A stretch of 64,000 nt of DNA from JAWKUK01 sp041398605 (GTDB lineage: Bacteria > Planctomycetota > UBA1135 > GCA-002686595), in contig JAWKUK010000012.1 of NCBI GenBank assembly GCA_041398605.1, forward strand, positions 175,189 through 239,188, written 5' to 3'. The notes below the pieces were generated by a model. The model worked only from the letters and a program-made list of their open reading frames with translations, made no database searches and was not told the DNA's origin. Shown piece after piece: positions 8,606 through 19,190 of this stretch. Position 1 is the stretch's first letter. Each line of letters starts with the position of its first letter. Made by a program: the position numbers and the translations under genes.

Positions 8606-10264
8606 ATGCATGGCACCGCCCCGGCCGCGTTCTCTCTGGCGCTGTTCTTCGGCCTCTCACAGCTCTTGCCCCAAGGCACCCCTGGCAGCGAGGACGAGCC
8701 GCTCGGCCCCGGACCCCAGTGGCGCGGCCCCGTGCGCCCGCTCGCGAGCAACGAAGTGTTCGCCACCGGCAACGGCTGCTCGATGTGCCACTCGGCCGCC
8801 GACACGGCGTTCGCGATGCGCAGCCCGACGGGCGACGACGTGTCGCCGCACGGCCTCTGGCAAGCGACGATGATGGCGAACAGCTTCCGCGACCCCTATT
8901 GGCGCGGGACCGTCGCGAAGGAGATCGCGCTGCACCCCGAGCAAGCGCGCGGGATCCAGAGCATGTGCGTGCGCTGCCACGCGCCGATGGCGCACCACAC
9001 GGCCGCGTTTGCCGGCGAGCTGCCGGCGCCCGTCGCGGAGCTCGCAGACGACCCGCTCGCCGTGGACGGCGTGTCGTGCACCGTGTGCCACAAGATCGAG
9101 GCGCGCGGGCTCGGCACCCCGGCCTCGTTCTCGGGCCACGCCAAGATCGGCCGCGACCGCGCGATCTACGGGCCGTTCGCGGACCCGGCCGCCGGCCCGA
9201 TGCAGATGCACTCCGGCTACGAGCCGCAGCAGGGCAGCCACATCCAGAGCTCGGCGCACTGCGCGACGTGCCACACGCTCTCGACGCACTATGCGCTCGG
9301 CGCGGAAGCGTTCCCCGAGCAGACGCCGTACTTCGAGTGGCGGAACAGCCAGTTCTCGGACGAGGGCGGCCGCACCGAGACGAGCAAGAGCTGCCAGGAG
9401 TGCCACATGCCCGACATGGGCGTGATCAAGATCGCGCGCAACCCGGCGGGGCTCGACTTCTTGATCCAGCCGCGGCCGTTCCGGGCCCACGCGTTTGTCG
9501 GCGGCAACGCGTTCATGCTCGACCTCCTGGCCGCGCACCGCGAGGAGCTCGGCGTGTTGGCGCCGGCGGCCGCGCTGGCGCGTATGGCGCTGGCGACGCG
9601 CGCGCAGCTCGCGGACCGCACGGCGCTCGTCACTGTGACGCAGCCCGAACGCAAGGACGACCGCCTCGAGTTCGCGGTCCGCGTCGAGAACCTGACCGGG
9701 CACAAGTTCCCGACCGGCTACCCGGCCCGGCGCGCTTGGCTGCGCGTACAGGTGCGCGCGGGCAACAAGCTCGTCTTCGAGTCAGGCAAGGTCGACGAGC
9801 AAGGTCGCCTCGCCCTGGTCCCCGACGAGCTGGCGCTCCCGCACCTCAACCGCATCGAAGCGCCGGAGGACGTGCTGGTTTGGGAGCTCGTCGCGGCCGA
9901 CGCAACGGGCGCGCCGACGACGGACCTGACCAGCATGGCGACCCGGTTGAAGGACAACCGCCTGCTGCCAAAGGGCTGGCAGGCGGCCGGCCCGCACGCC
10001 GAGAGCACGGCGCCGATCGGCACCGAGGCCGATACAGACTTTGTCGCCGGCGGCGACACCGTCCAGTTCTCGGTGCCGCTGCCCGAGGACACGCCGGGTG
10101 GGCTGCGTGTCCTCGCGTGGTTGCACTACCAGACCATTCCGCCGGCGTGGGTCGACTCGCTGCGCAACGTCGACGCTGAAGAGTGCGCGAGCTTCGTACG
10201 CATGTACGACGCCGCCAGCAAGTCCCCCGAGACGATCGGGATCGGGCAGGCGTTCGAGCGGTGA
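8606..10264 (+). CDS. Secreted pentahaem c-type cytochrome
   Basis: A 552-residue protein starting at ATG 8606 with a Sec-type signal (about residues 1-22). Five CxxCH haem c sites are visible: CSMCH (58-62), CVRCH (121-125), CTVCH (158-162), CATCH (219-223) and CQECH (263-267). Several extra His residues could be distal ligands. The 285 residues after the last haem are beta-rich without motifs. The arrangement is like periplasmic multihaem electron carriers or cytochrome c554-type proteins. The open frame continues upstream through the 15-bp repeat, but that part is repeat-encoded and has no signal peptide, so it was excluded. No redox partner is adjacent. Confidence 0.9.
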   Translation: MHGTAPAAFSLALFFGLSQLLPQGTPGSEDEPLGPGPQWRGPVRPLASNEVFATGNGCSMCHSAADTAFAMRSPTGDDVSPHGLWQATMMANSFRDPYWRGTVAKEIALHPEQARGIQSMCVRCHAPMAHHTAAFAGELPAPVAELADDPLAVDGVSCTVCHKIEARGLGTPASFSGHAKIGRDRAIYGPFADPAAGPMQMHSGYEPQQGSHIQSSAHCATCHTLSTHYALGAEAFPEQTPYFEWRNSQFSDEGGRTETSKSCQECHMPDMGVIKIARNPAGLDFLIQPRPFRAHAFVGGNAFMLDLLAAHREELGVLAPAAALARMALATRAQLADRTALVTVTQPERKDDRLEFAVRVENLTGHKFPTGYPARRAWLRVQVRAGNKLVFESGKVDEQGRLALVPDELALPHLNRIEAPEDVLVWELVAADATGAPTTDLTSMATRLKDNRLLPKGWQAAGPHAESTAPIGTEADTDFVAGGDTVQFSVPLPEDTPGGLRVLAWLHYQTIPPAWVDSLRNVDAEECASFVRMYDAASKSPETIGIGQAFER

Positions 10265-10300
10265 CGCGCGAGGCGCGGGCGCGCGACATCGCAAGTGATC

Positions 10301-10335
10301 GGGGCCCGCTCGCTGCAGCGCAGCGGGCGGGCCCC
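10301..10335. terminator. Hairpin between convergent genes
   Basis: GGGGCCCGCTCGCTG (10301-10315) pairs with CAGCGGGCGGGCCCC (10321-10335) with one G-T wobble and a loop of about five bases. It separates the cytochrome gene from the convergent secreted protein gene. There is no U-tract on either side. Confidence 0.75.
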
Positions 10336-10358
10336 TCCGATGCCTCGCGCGCGTTCAG

Positions 10359-11897
10359 CTACTGGAACTGGATCTCGAGCGCGTCCGCGAAGTTCGAGGT
10401 CGCGTTGCCGCCGATCGTGTCGCGGAACCACGCCGTGAAGTTCCAGGTCTGGCCCGGCAGCACTGCGACGAGGCCGGTCGGCGTCGGCTGCTGCGTCAGG
10501 TCGAGCGCGAGCGAGATCAGGCCCGCGGCGCCGGAGTTCTGGATCTGTCCCGCGCCTACGAAGCGGCCGATCGAGCCCGCGAGGCAGAGGTTCCCTTGGC
10601 TCCCGCCGGGGTTCAACAAGAGGCCCTGGGTCGTGCTCGTCAGGAAGAAGCCGAACGCGTTCTGCGGCAAGCCCTCCGCGGTCAGCACCAGGTTGTTCGA
10701 CGCGACGTCCGCGCTGCCCGAGGCGGACATCGCGGCGGAGCTGCCGCTGGAGTTCGCGACCGCCGGCCCGCAGTACGCGACCCCGATCGTCGACGACGGC
10801 TTGACGAGCGCGATCGCGCGCGGCGACGCGATGTCGTTCGCGGAGACCGTGTCGTCGTACACCGTGAACGCTTCGGTCACGGGGTCGATGCTGCCGTCGC
10901 CGTTGACGTCCACGAGCCGCACGATGCGGTCGGGGGTCTGGTCCTCGGCGAGGTAGAGCGAGCCGTCCGGCGCGACATCGATGTCCCACACGTTGCTCGC
11001 GGCGCCAGCGACCCAATAGAGGCTCGCCTCTGTCACCGGGTCGATCACGCCGTCCATGTTCGTGTCGACGAGCCTCCACAGGACGTCGTTGCCCGTGTCG
11101 CCCAAGTAGATCGCGCCCTGGGCGTCGATCGTGATCTCCCAGTGGAACGCGGTCCCGCCCTGCGCCGGCGCGATGAAGAACGGCGTCACTTCGTTGGGCT
11201 GGTCGATGTAGCCGGAGTTGTCGAGGTCCTCGAGGCGGTACGCGCCCTTCAGCGGGCTCGACCCCGTCCCGTTCTCGGCGTAGTAGAGCGCCCCGTCCGC
11301 GCCGCGCACGATCGCGGTCGGGATCGACGCGCCGGTCGCGCCGCCCGGCGCGATCGTGAAGTACTCACGCGCCTCGCCCAGGTCGTTGGCGTCGCCGTCG
11401 TTGTTCAGGTCCTCGAGCCGCACGATCGCGTCGTTGCCGCCCGAGACGACGTTCGCGCTCGCGACCCACAGGACGCCGTTCGGGTCGCGCCACATCCCGC
11501 GGCTCGAGGTCAGATCGACGCCCGACAGGTTGCCGCCCGTGCGCCCGTCGAACCAGATCGTCGCCTCGCCAGCGCTGTGCGCGACGCCGTCGTTGTCCGT
11601 GTCCACGAGGCGCAGGATGATGTCCTCCGTCGAGTCCGACACCCACACAGCGCCGTCGTCCGAGCGCCAGATGCCGGAGTTGTTCGAGAGCGGCACCGCG
11701 CCGAGCGTGTCGTCGTAGAAGACGTTCGCTTCGGCGACGCCGTTGTAGTCGCCGTTGCCGTCGAGGTCCTGGCAGAACCAGACGCTGTCACCGGTCGTGT
11801 CGCACACGTACGCGGCGGCCAGGCCCTGCGCCTGAGCGGCGAGCTGCAACGTGGAGAGGGTCAACAGACCGAACGTAAACCGAGTTTGGAGTTCCAT
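10359..11897 (-). CDS. Secreted beta-propeller protein with shared C-terminal domain
   Basis: A 512-residue protein with a signal peptide (about residues 1-24, ending AQA). Residues about 28-365 contain repeated units with Asp/Asn/Gly calcium-type loops (DLDGNGDYNG, DTDNDG, DLNNDGDAND, DVNGDGSIDP) and WRD/IVRLVD strands, as in NHL/PQQ-like propellers. The last 138 residues (10362-10775) form the domain also found at the ends of the proteins at 31348 and 34107: AVANS at its start, GFFLT, NPGGSQGNLCL, GQIQNSGA, QTWNFTAWFRD, terminal FQ. The N-terminal part probably folds as a propeller; the tail probably serves sorting or attachment. Both roles are inference. Confidence 0.85.
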   Translation of the reverse strand: MELQTRFTFGLLTLSTLQLAAQAQGLAAAYVCDTTGDSVWFCQDLDGNGDYNGVAEANVFYDDTLGAVPLSNNSGIWRSDDGAVWVSDSTEDIILRLVDTDNDGVAHSAGEATIWFDGRTGGNLSGVDLTSSRGMWRDPNGVLWVASANVVSGGNDAIVRLEDLNNDGDANDLGEAREYFTIAPGGATGASIPTAIVRGADGALYYAENGTGSSPLKGAYRLEDLDNSGYIDQPNEVTPFFIAPAQGGTAFHWEITIDAQGAIYLGDTGNDVLWRLVDTNMDGVIDPVTEASLYWVAGAASNVWDIDVAPDGSLYLAEDQTPDRIVRLVDVNGDGSIDPVTEAFTVYDDTVSANDIASPRAIALVKPSSTIGVAYCGPAVANSSGSSAAMSASGSADVASNNLVLTAEGLPQNAFGFFLTSTTQGLLLNPGGSQGNLCLAGSIGRFVGAGQIQNSGAAGLISLALDLTQQPTPTGLVAVLPGQTWNFTAWFRDTIGGNATSNFADALEIQFQ

Positions 11898-11932
11898 GGA
11901 GAGCGCGGCCCGGCGCTGCCGGGCGACCAGGC

Positions 11933-11959
11933 GCGCGCGAGGCCCAAGGGGCCGCGCGC
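11933..11959 (-). terminator. Hairpin after kinase gene
   Basis: GCGCGC and GGCCC (separated by a GA bulge) pair with GGGCC and GCGCGC around an AAG loop. It lies in the leftward transcript between the kinase stop at 12011 and the next start at 11897. A second small stem (CCCGGC/GCCGGG, 11909-11923) lies just before that start. No U-tract is present, so it may be a terminator or a leader structure. Confidence 0.5.
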
Positions 11960-12010
11960 ACGACGCCAGGGGAGAGTGGTGGAGACCCCCTGAAGCTACC
12001 CGCAGGCCGG

Positions 12011-14095
<2,085 letters not shown>

Positions 14096-14271
14096 CGCGC
14101 GGTAGGCAGGCTCTCTCTGGCGCCGGGGTCCCCGGCCCGTCCCACAAGTGAGACGGAGCGACGGCGGGGACACCGAGGCTACGGTGGGGGGATCGACTGT
14201 CGGACGACGAAAACGTGACGGATATGCCCGGAGCGTGGGGGACCTGCGGCACACTGCGCGGGACCTACGCC

Positions 14272-15030
14272 ATGTCGACACAGGATAAGGAACCCGCGGC
14301 GCTCTCGGCGCCCGAGCCGTTCGAGGAATGGGACTTCGAAGCCCTCGCCCCTGGGCGCGGCCGGAACCCTGACTACAACGACCACCGTCTCCGGGCCCGG
14401 CGCAAGCTCGGGTCCCTCGCCAAGGCCTTTGTGGGCCGGGCGGGGGAGGCCGGGCTGCCCCTCGATTCGCGGACCTCGATCCACAACCCGCACACCTTCA
14501 ACGGGAACCGCGTCGAGCGCCTCTGGGCCTACATCACGCGCCCCAAGAAGGAGAAGGCGCGCCTCAAGAAGGTGCTCGGGGCGGACCTCGCGAAGGACCT
14601 CGACCAGGCCTATCGCAATGCCTACCTGTGCGTCGCCCTCGAGCACGACTGCGTCGAGGTCAGCCTCCGGATCCACCCGGACGCCTGGTTCGACGGTCAG
14701 AACCTCGTCAAACGAGTGAAGCGAGAGGGGACCCGCGAGCTCTTGCAGCACCTGAACGCCCTCGGGGGGTTCCAGCTGAAGCTCGCCGACTGGCGGGGGG
14801 AGTGGCTGTGCGGCACCCTCCAGCCCGAGGCCCTCGATGAGTACCTGAAGTACTACACCCCCGGCGAGCACCTCCTCTCGATCGAACAGCGCTGGCCTGC
14901 CCCCGCCGGCGCGCGCCACGCGGCCCTCGGCGACACCGTCCCTGGCTCGCTGGTCGATGAGCTCACGCGGCTCCTACCTGCCTATCGCTGGATCGCCTGG
15001 TCCGAGGCCAGCGACTATCTGTTCGGCTGA
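14272..15030 (+). CDS. Conserved-looking protein of unknown function
   Basis: A 252-residue soluble protein that I cannot assign to a named family. It has no signal peptide or membrane helix. Charged and aromatic segments such as HNPHTFNGNRVERLWAYITR, a Lys-rich stretch (PKKEKARLKK), DLAKDLDQAYRNAYLCVALE and VEVSLRIHPDAWFDGQNLVK look like a real folded protein with ordinary codon use, not a shadow frame. I recall no function for this pattern. It is transcribed away from the Ser/Thr kinase, so the pair may share a regulatory region (14096-14271). ATG 14272 was chosen as the start; an upstream GTG-type start would add 19 residues. Confidence 0.75.
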   Translation: MSTQDKEPAALSAPEPFEEWDFEALAPGRGRNPDYNDHRLRARRKLGSLAKAFVGRAGEAGLPLDSRTSIHNPHTFNGNRVERLWAYITRPKKEKARLKKVLGADLAKDLDQAYRNAYLCVALEHDCVEVSLRIHPDAWFDGQNLVKRVKREGTRELLQHLNALGGFQLKLADWRGEWLCGTLQPEALDEYLKYYTPGEHLLSIEQRWPAPAGARHAALGDTVPGSLVDELTRLLPAYRWIAWSEASDYLFG

Positions 15031-15084
15031 AGGCTCGCTGTTCGGCTGCGGGCGCGGCGGCGCTCGGACCGGGCCCGCTCTGGT

Positions 15085-15134
15085 TGGGTCCTCGCTCCGC
15101 CTGGGTCCTCGCTCCGCTTGGGTCGCGGCTCGCA
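15085..15134. repeat. 17-bp direct repeat, two full copies plus one degraded
   Basis: TGGGTCCTCGCTCCGC occurs at 15085 and again at 15102, with a diverged third copy (TGGGTCGCGGCTCGC) at 15119. It lies in the 660-base gene-free stretch upstream of the hairpin-rich segment. Confidence 0.8.
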
Positions 15135-15163
15135 CCGATCCCTTCCCAGCGCGCGAATGCAAA

Positions 15164-15537
15164 AACTGCGGCCCCAGGGCGCAGTTCCTGTCCTGGAATG
15201 GCGCCGGGAACGGGAATCTGGGTGGAAAGACACGCCCCGGATGCAACTCCCACGCACCATGGTCCATATAGGCAGCGTGGTCGCGCGGTTCGCCGCGTGA
15301 CCAACCTCCCCTCCCCAAGGGGTCGTGCCCGGTTGGCAGGCCGGGCACGACTGGCTCCAGAGGCCCAGGTGCGACAGTCAACCGTCCGCGGTGGACCGCT
15401 CGCTAAGGGCTGCGCGTTGGCAGGCGCGCGGAGTTTCCGGTGGGTCCCCTTAGGGGGTCCCAGGGCCGGATCTGGGGAGCAGGAAGGGCAGGCAGCGAAG
15501 TGGGCGTCGTCGAGCAATCGGCGGCGCCCCTTTTTTT
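15164..15537 (+). ncRNA. Candidate structured non-coding RNA, untyped
   Basis: The 15031-15690 interval has no convincing gene. Within it, four stems are visible by eye: AACTGCG/CGCAGTT (15164-15186); GGTCGCGCGG/CCGCGTGACC around a TTCG tetraloop (15279-15302, one G-U); an 11-bp perfect stem GTCGTGCCCGG/CCGGGCACGAC (15322-15351) and GCGCG/CGCGC (15412-15429). The last two both present the identical octanucleotide loop TTGGCAGG. The segment ends in a stem plus seven T residues (15502-15537), which fixes the + strand. It lacks the hallmarks of RNase P RNA, tmRNA and SRP RNA. The 5' end is a guess and no clear promoter was found. It could be a trans-acting, protein-binding RNA; this is inference from structure. 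Confidence 0.45.
15502..15537 (+). terminator. Rho-independent terminator with T7 tract
   Basis: GGGCGTCG (15502-15509) pairs with CGGCGCCC (15522-15529, one G-U), followed by C and seven Ts at 15531-15537. This is the best U-tract terminator in the window, and no rightward gene lies in the 470 bases before it, which argues for a transcribed RNA here. Confidence 0.75.
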
Positions 15538-15690
15538 CGGACGCCTGCAAGTCGCTCGTTTCGGCCTGTCACTCTTCTCTCACGCCGCCTCGGATCGTGC
15601 AAGAGCAGTGACGCGGCAAATCGTCGCCAATCCCGGGACCCCGATTCTGACACTCCTGTAAGGGGCCCGGGTTCTCGAATTGAGACAACG

Positions 15691-18600
15691 TCAGCTACGC
15701 CGGCTGCCGCCGAGCACCTCGACCAATGGCTTGGCGCTGACGATGTGCAGGTCGCGCTGAGGGAACGGGATCTCGACCCCGTTCTCGCGGAAGAGCGTCG
15801 TGATCCGGTCGCGGGCGCCGTTCACCGCGTCCAGCCAGTGGTCGCGGTCCCCGAGGTAGATGCGCAGCTCGAAGTCGAGCGAGCTGTCGCCGAAGTGACG
15901 GAATACGGTGTGCGGCTTCGGCTCGCGGAGCACGACCGGGACCTCGCGCGCGGCTTGCATGAGCAGCCGATGCACGAGCGCTACGTCGCTGCCGTAGCTG
16001 ACGCCGACGGGGATGGTCACCCGAGTGATCGGGTCGGACAGGGTCCAGTTGATCAGGCTGCCGGTCACGAACTCGCGGTTCGGAACGATGAGCTCGCGCC
16101 GATCGAAGTCGAGGATCGTCGTGGCACGGATCCGAATGTTCGTCACACGGCCTTCCATGCCGTTGATCGTGACGAGGTCGCCGACCCGAATCGGGCGCTC
16201 GAACAAGAGGATCAGGCCCGACACGAAGTTCGCGAAGATCTCCTGCAGGCCGAAGCCGAGGCCGACGGACACCGCCGCGGCGAGCCACTGCAGCTGGCTC
16301 CAGGTGATGCCGACCTGCGAGAGCGCGATCAGCACGCCGAGGGTCACGACGACGTACTGCGTGACGCTCCGCACGGCATAGCGCTCGGCCGCCGTGAAGC
16401 CTGTGCGATCGAGCAGCAAGAAGTCGAGCAGCCCAGGCAGGCGCCGCGCGACGGCGCCCGTCGCGAAGACCGCCAGGATCACGACCAACAGCTTGGACGC
16501 AGTGAACTCGAACTCGCCCTCGATCGGCGGGCTGAACGGATAGAGGCGGATGCGGTCCAGCGCCCCGAGCGCCGGGATCTCGTTGCGCCATGTCCAGTAG
16601 AGCCCGACGAGCGCCAGGATCGCCATCGCCGCGCGGACCGCGCGCCGGAGCTCGAGGCCGAGCGTGCGCAGGTCGGGGAGCTCCTCCCCTTCGGCCTCCT
16701 TCGTGTCCTCGTCGGCCTCTCGCCGCGCGCGCGCCTGCTCCAACTGAATCCGACGCCGCGCTAGGAGCAGCCACCGGAAGGCGACGGCCTGGGTGACGAG
16801 CATGGCCAACATCAACGCGAGCGAGCGCTCGAACGGCACATGCAGCTGCCGCGCCGTGTAGTCGAACCCGAGCACCGAGAGCCCCAACAGCGCGAGCGCG
16901 CCGCCCACCCCGATCAGGTTCCAGAGCGGCCGCAAGCTCGCCACCCAGCTCTCCTCGTCGCGGTACCGGGGCGGCGTCGCGAGCCCCTTCTCGCGCAGGA
17001 GCATGCGCAGCCCGACGAGCATCGTGGCCATCGCGGCCATGAAGCCGAGGCGCCCCAGCGTGTCGCTCCAGGCTTGCTTGCCGGTCGCTTGCACGACTGC
17101 AGCGGCGAACATCGCCGCGAGATAGACCGGCGCGCCGAAGACGACGACGCGCCGCAGCAGCCGCGTGTTGGGTTGGCCCCAGCCAAAGTAGAGCTCGCCC
17201 GTCCCGCCAGTCCGCGTCAAACGACGAACGAACGCCAAGACGTACATCGGCGCGATCACGGCCAGCGCGCCCGTCGCGACGGCGCGCGGGAACATGACCC
17301 CTGAGGCGCCATCGCCGTTCGTGCTGTCGATCAGCACCCACGCGGGGACGCCGACCACCACGGGCCAGACGGCGGCGGCGAGGAGGTCGCGCGCCAGCGC
17401 GCCGAACGTCGGGCCGATGTGCACCGACCGCAGCGCAGGGTCACTCGCCGCGTCGCGCTTGCGCAGCCAGCCGCGCAGGGCAAAGAGGCCCGCGACGGCC
17501 AGCACGTACACGATCGCCCAGCCCGGATTGCTCGCCACCCCGTCTGAGAGGGCCAGCGGGATGTCCGTCCAGTTCTTGGGGTTGGCGTGGAAGGCGAGCG
17601 CGTTGCCGAAGGCCCGCAGGTCAAAGCGCCACAGCGGCTCGGTGCTGCGGACCCAGAGGACACGTTCGTCGATGAACGCTTTGAACTCGCGCGCGGAGGT
17701 GAGCAGGTTGCTCTCGGTGGCTTCGAGGTCCGACTCGATGCTCACGGTGCGGCTCAGCTCGTCGAGCGTCTCGGTGAGCAGCCGCCCTTGGATGTCCAAG
17801 AGCTCGAGCGCGAGCGCCGTCGCCGTTTCGTCCAGCTCCGGGGCGCCCTCTGCTTCGCTCACGAGCGCGCTGAGCGCGGCGCGGGGCAGGCGCAGCTCGC
17901 GTTGACGCTCGTTCAAGTCGAACTCGGAGAGGCGCAGCTCCGTCAGCTCGCGCGCATAACGGCCGAGGCGCTGCTCGAGCTGCCGCAGGTCCGGCAGCGC
18001 CTGACGCTCGCGTCGCAGCACGGACCCGATGCTCTGGCCGCCGTCTGCGAGCGCGTCGCGGCGCTTGGTCGCGGCCATGCGCGCGTCGAGGGATTCGAGC
18101 TCCGCGTGCGCCGACGCCGCGTCCCCTTGGAGCTTGCGCGATGACTCGAGGAGCTTCGCGCGCTGCTCGGCGAGCTCGCCGTTGCGTCGCGCGATCGCCT
18201 GCAGAACGACGTGGTTGCCCGCGACCTCGCGCGCGCGCGCCTGCGCGTCGGTCTCCGCCTGCTTGGCCTCGCGCTCGCGCGCGGCCTGGATCTGGCGCTC
18301 TAGCTCGACGCGTCGCGCGGTCGCGTCCTGCTTGAGCATGGCCCACGACTTGGCGCGCCGCTCGAGCGTCTCGCCGCGGAGGTCGAACCCGGCGAGGTCG
18401 ACCTCGAGCAGCGCGACGCGCGACTCGAGCTCGTCGATACGCGCGCGGCGCTCCGCGTCTTGCAGCGCCAGCAGCGCGCTGCTCGGCGCGCCATTGGCGC
18501 TCGCGCCCGGGTCCTGCGTCGCCCCCGGCGTCCCCGGCGCGCCAACCTCGCCGCCGCCGTTGGGCGCGGCCTCGTTCGCGCGCGGCGTCGTGTCCTCCGC

Positions 18601-19104
18601 GCGCGCCGCGTCGAGCGCTGCGCGCGCCTCCGCGAGGCGCGTCGCGAGCTCGGGCTTGCGCCCGCTGCGCTCGCCCTGGCGCGTGTTGATCTCTGCGAGC
18701 CGCGCGTCCGCGTCGGCGATCAGCTGCAAGGCCCCGGCGAGCGCCTCTTCGTACGTCGCGCGGCTCGCGCCTGGAGCGGGCGACGGGGGCAGGCTCGGGG
18801 CCACGCCCGGGACCGAGCCGGTCGCCGCGGCCGCGCGGGCGTCGGCCTCCTCGGCCTGCCAGGCGGCGACCTGAGCGCGGTTGGCGACCGCGGTCTCGAT
18901 CAGGCCCTGGACGGCCTTCCAACGCTGGGTCAGCTCTGCGCGGCGCGCCTCATCGAGCGCGCTGTCCTGTGTGAGGGCGACGAGCTGCGCCGCGACCTCT
19001 TCGAGCGACGGAGGTCGGTCCTGCGCGGCCGCCCCCACCGCAAGGATCCAAATCAGCCCCAGTGTCGAGAGCCTCGACCGCCATCCGAGAGTCAGCGCGC
19101 GCAT
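15691..19104 (-). CDS. Large mechanosensitive channel, MscK/MscM-like
   Basis: A 1137-residue protein from ATG 19104, with a signal peptide (residues about 1-25, WILAVGAAAQ). Residues about 30-470 are Ala/Glu/Arg coiled coils predicted to be periplasmic, as in MscK and YbdG-type large MscS relatives. About ten transmembrane helices follow. The C-terminal 280 residues are a canonical MscS domain: pore helix AAAVSVGLGFGLQEIFANFV, beta domain LFERPIRVGDLVTINGMEGR, and SLINWTLSDP. It opens on membrane tension and releases solutes on osmotic downshock. The downstream region holds the candidate RNA; upstream is the hydantoinase subunit gene, same strand, 86 bases away. Confidence 0.95.
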   Translation of the reverse strand: MRALTLGWRSRLSTLGLIWILAVGAAAQDRPPSLEEVAAQLVALTQDSALDEARRAELTQRWKAVQGLIETAVANRAQVAAWQAEEADARAAAATGSVPGVAPSLPPSPAPGASRATYEEALAGALQLIADADARLAEINTRQGERSGRKPELATRLAEARAALDAARAEDTTPRANEAAPNGGGEVGAPGTPGATQDPGASANGAPSSALLALQDAERRARIDELESRVALLEVDLAGFDLRGETLERRAKSWAMLKQDATARRVELERQIQAAREREAKQAETDAQARAREVAGNHVVLQAIARRNGELAEQRAKLLESSRKLQGDAASAHAELESLDARMAATKRRDALADGGQSIGSVLRRERQALPDLRQLEQRLGRYARELTELRLSEFDLNERQRELRLPRAALSALVSEAEGAPELDETATALALELLDIQGRLLTETLDELSRTVSIESDLEATESNLLTSAREFKAFIDERVLWVRSTEPLWRFDLRAFGNALAFHANPKNWTDIPLALSDGVASNPGWAIVYVLAVAGLFALRGWLRKRDAASDPALRSVHIGPTFGALARDLLAAAVWPVVVGVPAWVLIDSTNGDGASGVMFPRAVATGALAVIAPMYVLAFVRRLTRTGGTGELYFGWGQPNTRLLRRVVVFGAPVYLAAMFAAAVVQATGKQAWSDTLGRLGFMAAMATMLVGLRMLLREKGLATPPRYRDEESWVASLRPLWNLIGVGGALALLGLSVLGFDYTARQLHVPFERSLALMLAMLVTQAVAFRWLLLARRRIQLEQARARREADEDTKEAEGEELPDLRTLGLELRRAVRAAMAILALVGLYWTWRNEIPALGALDRIRLYPFSPPIEGEFEFTASKLLVVILAVFATGAVARRLPGLLDFLLLDRTGFTAAERYAVRSVTQYVVVTLGVLIALSQVGITWSQLQWLAAAVSVGLGFGLQEIFANFVSGLILLFERPIRVGDLVTINGMEGRVTNIRIRATTILDFDRRELIVPNREFVTGSLINWTLSDPITRVTIPVGVSYGSDVALVHRLLMQAAREVPVVLREPKPHTVFRHFGDSSLDFELRIYLGDRDHWLDAVNGARDRITTLFRENGVEIPFPQRDLHIVSAKPLVEVLGGSRRS

Positions 19105-19190
19105 CCCCCGCGAGGATACTCGCGCGGGGCGAGAAATCGCCCGCGTCCTCGCCCGCACTGCCGCCGGCTCGGCGTGGCCGCTGCTCGAGC

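Noticed and set aside
15164..15537. RNase P RNA, tmRNA or SRP RNA
   Set aside because: The GAGGAAAGTCC element of RNase P, the tmRNA CCA end and tag region, and the SRP GGAAG/AGCA loop were not found on either strand.
15084..15611. Possible genes in the 15031-15690 gap
   Set aside because: Frames here are low-complexity, lack ribosome binding sites and motifs, and overlap several perfect RNA stems.
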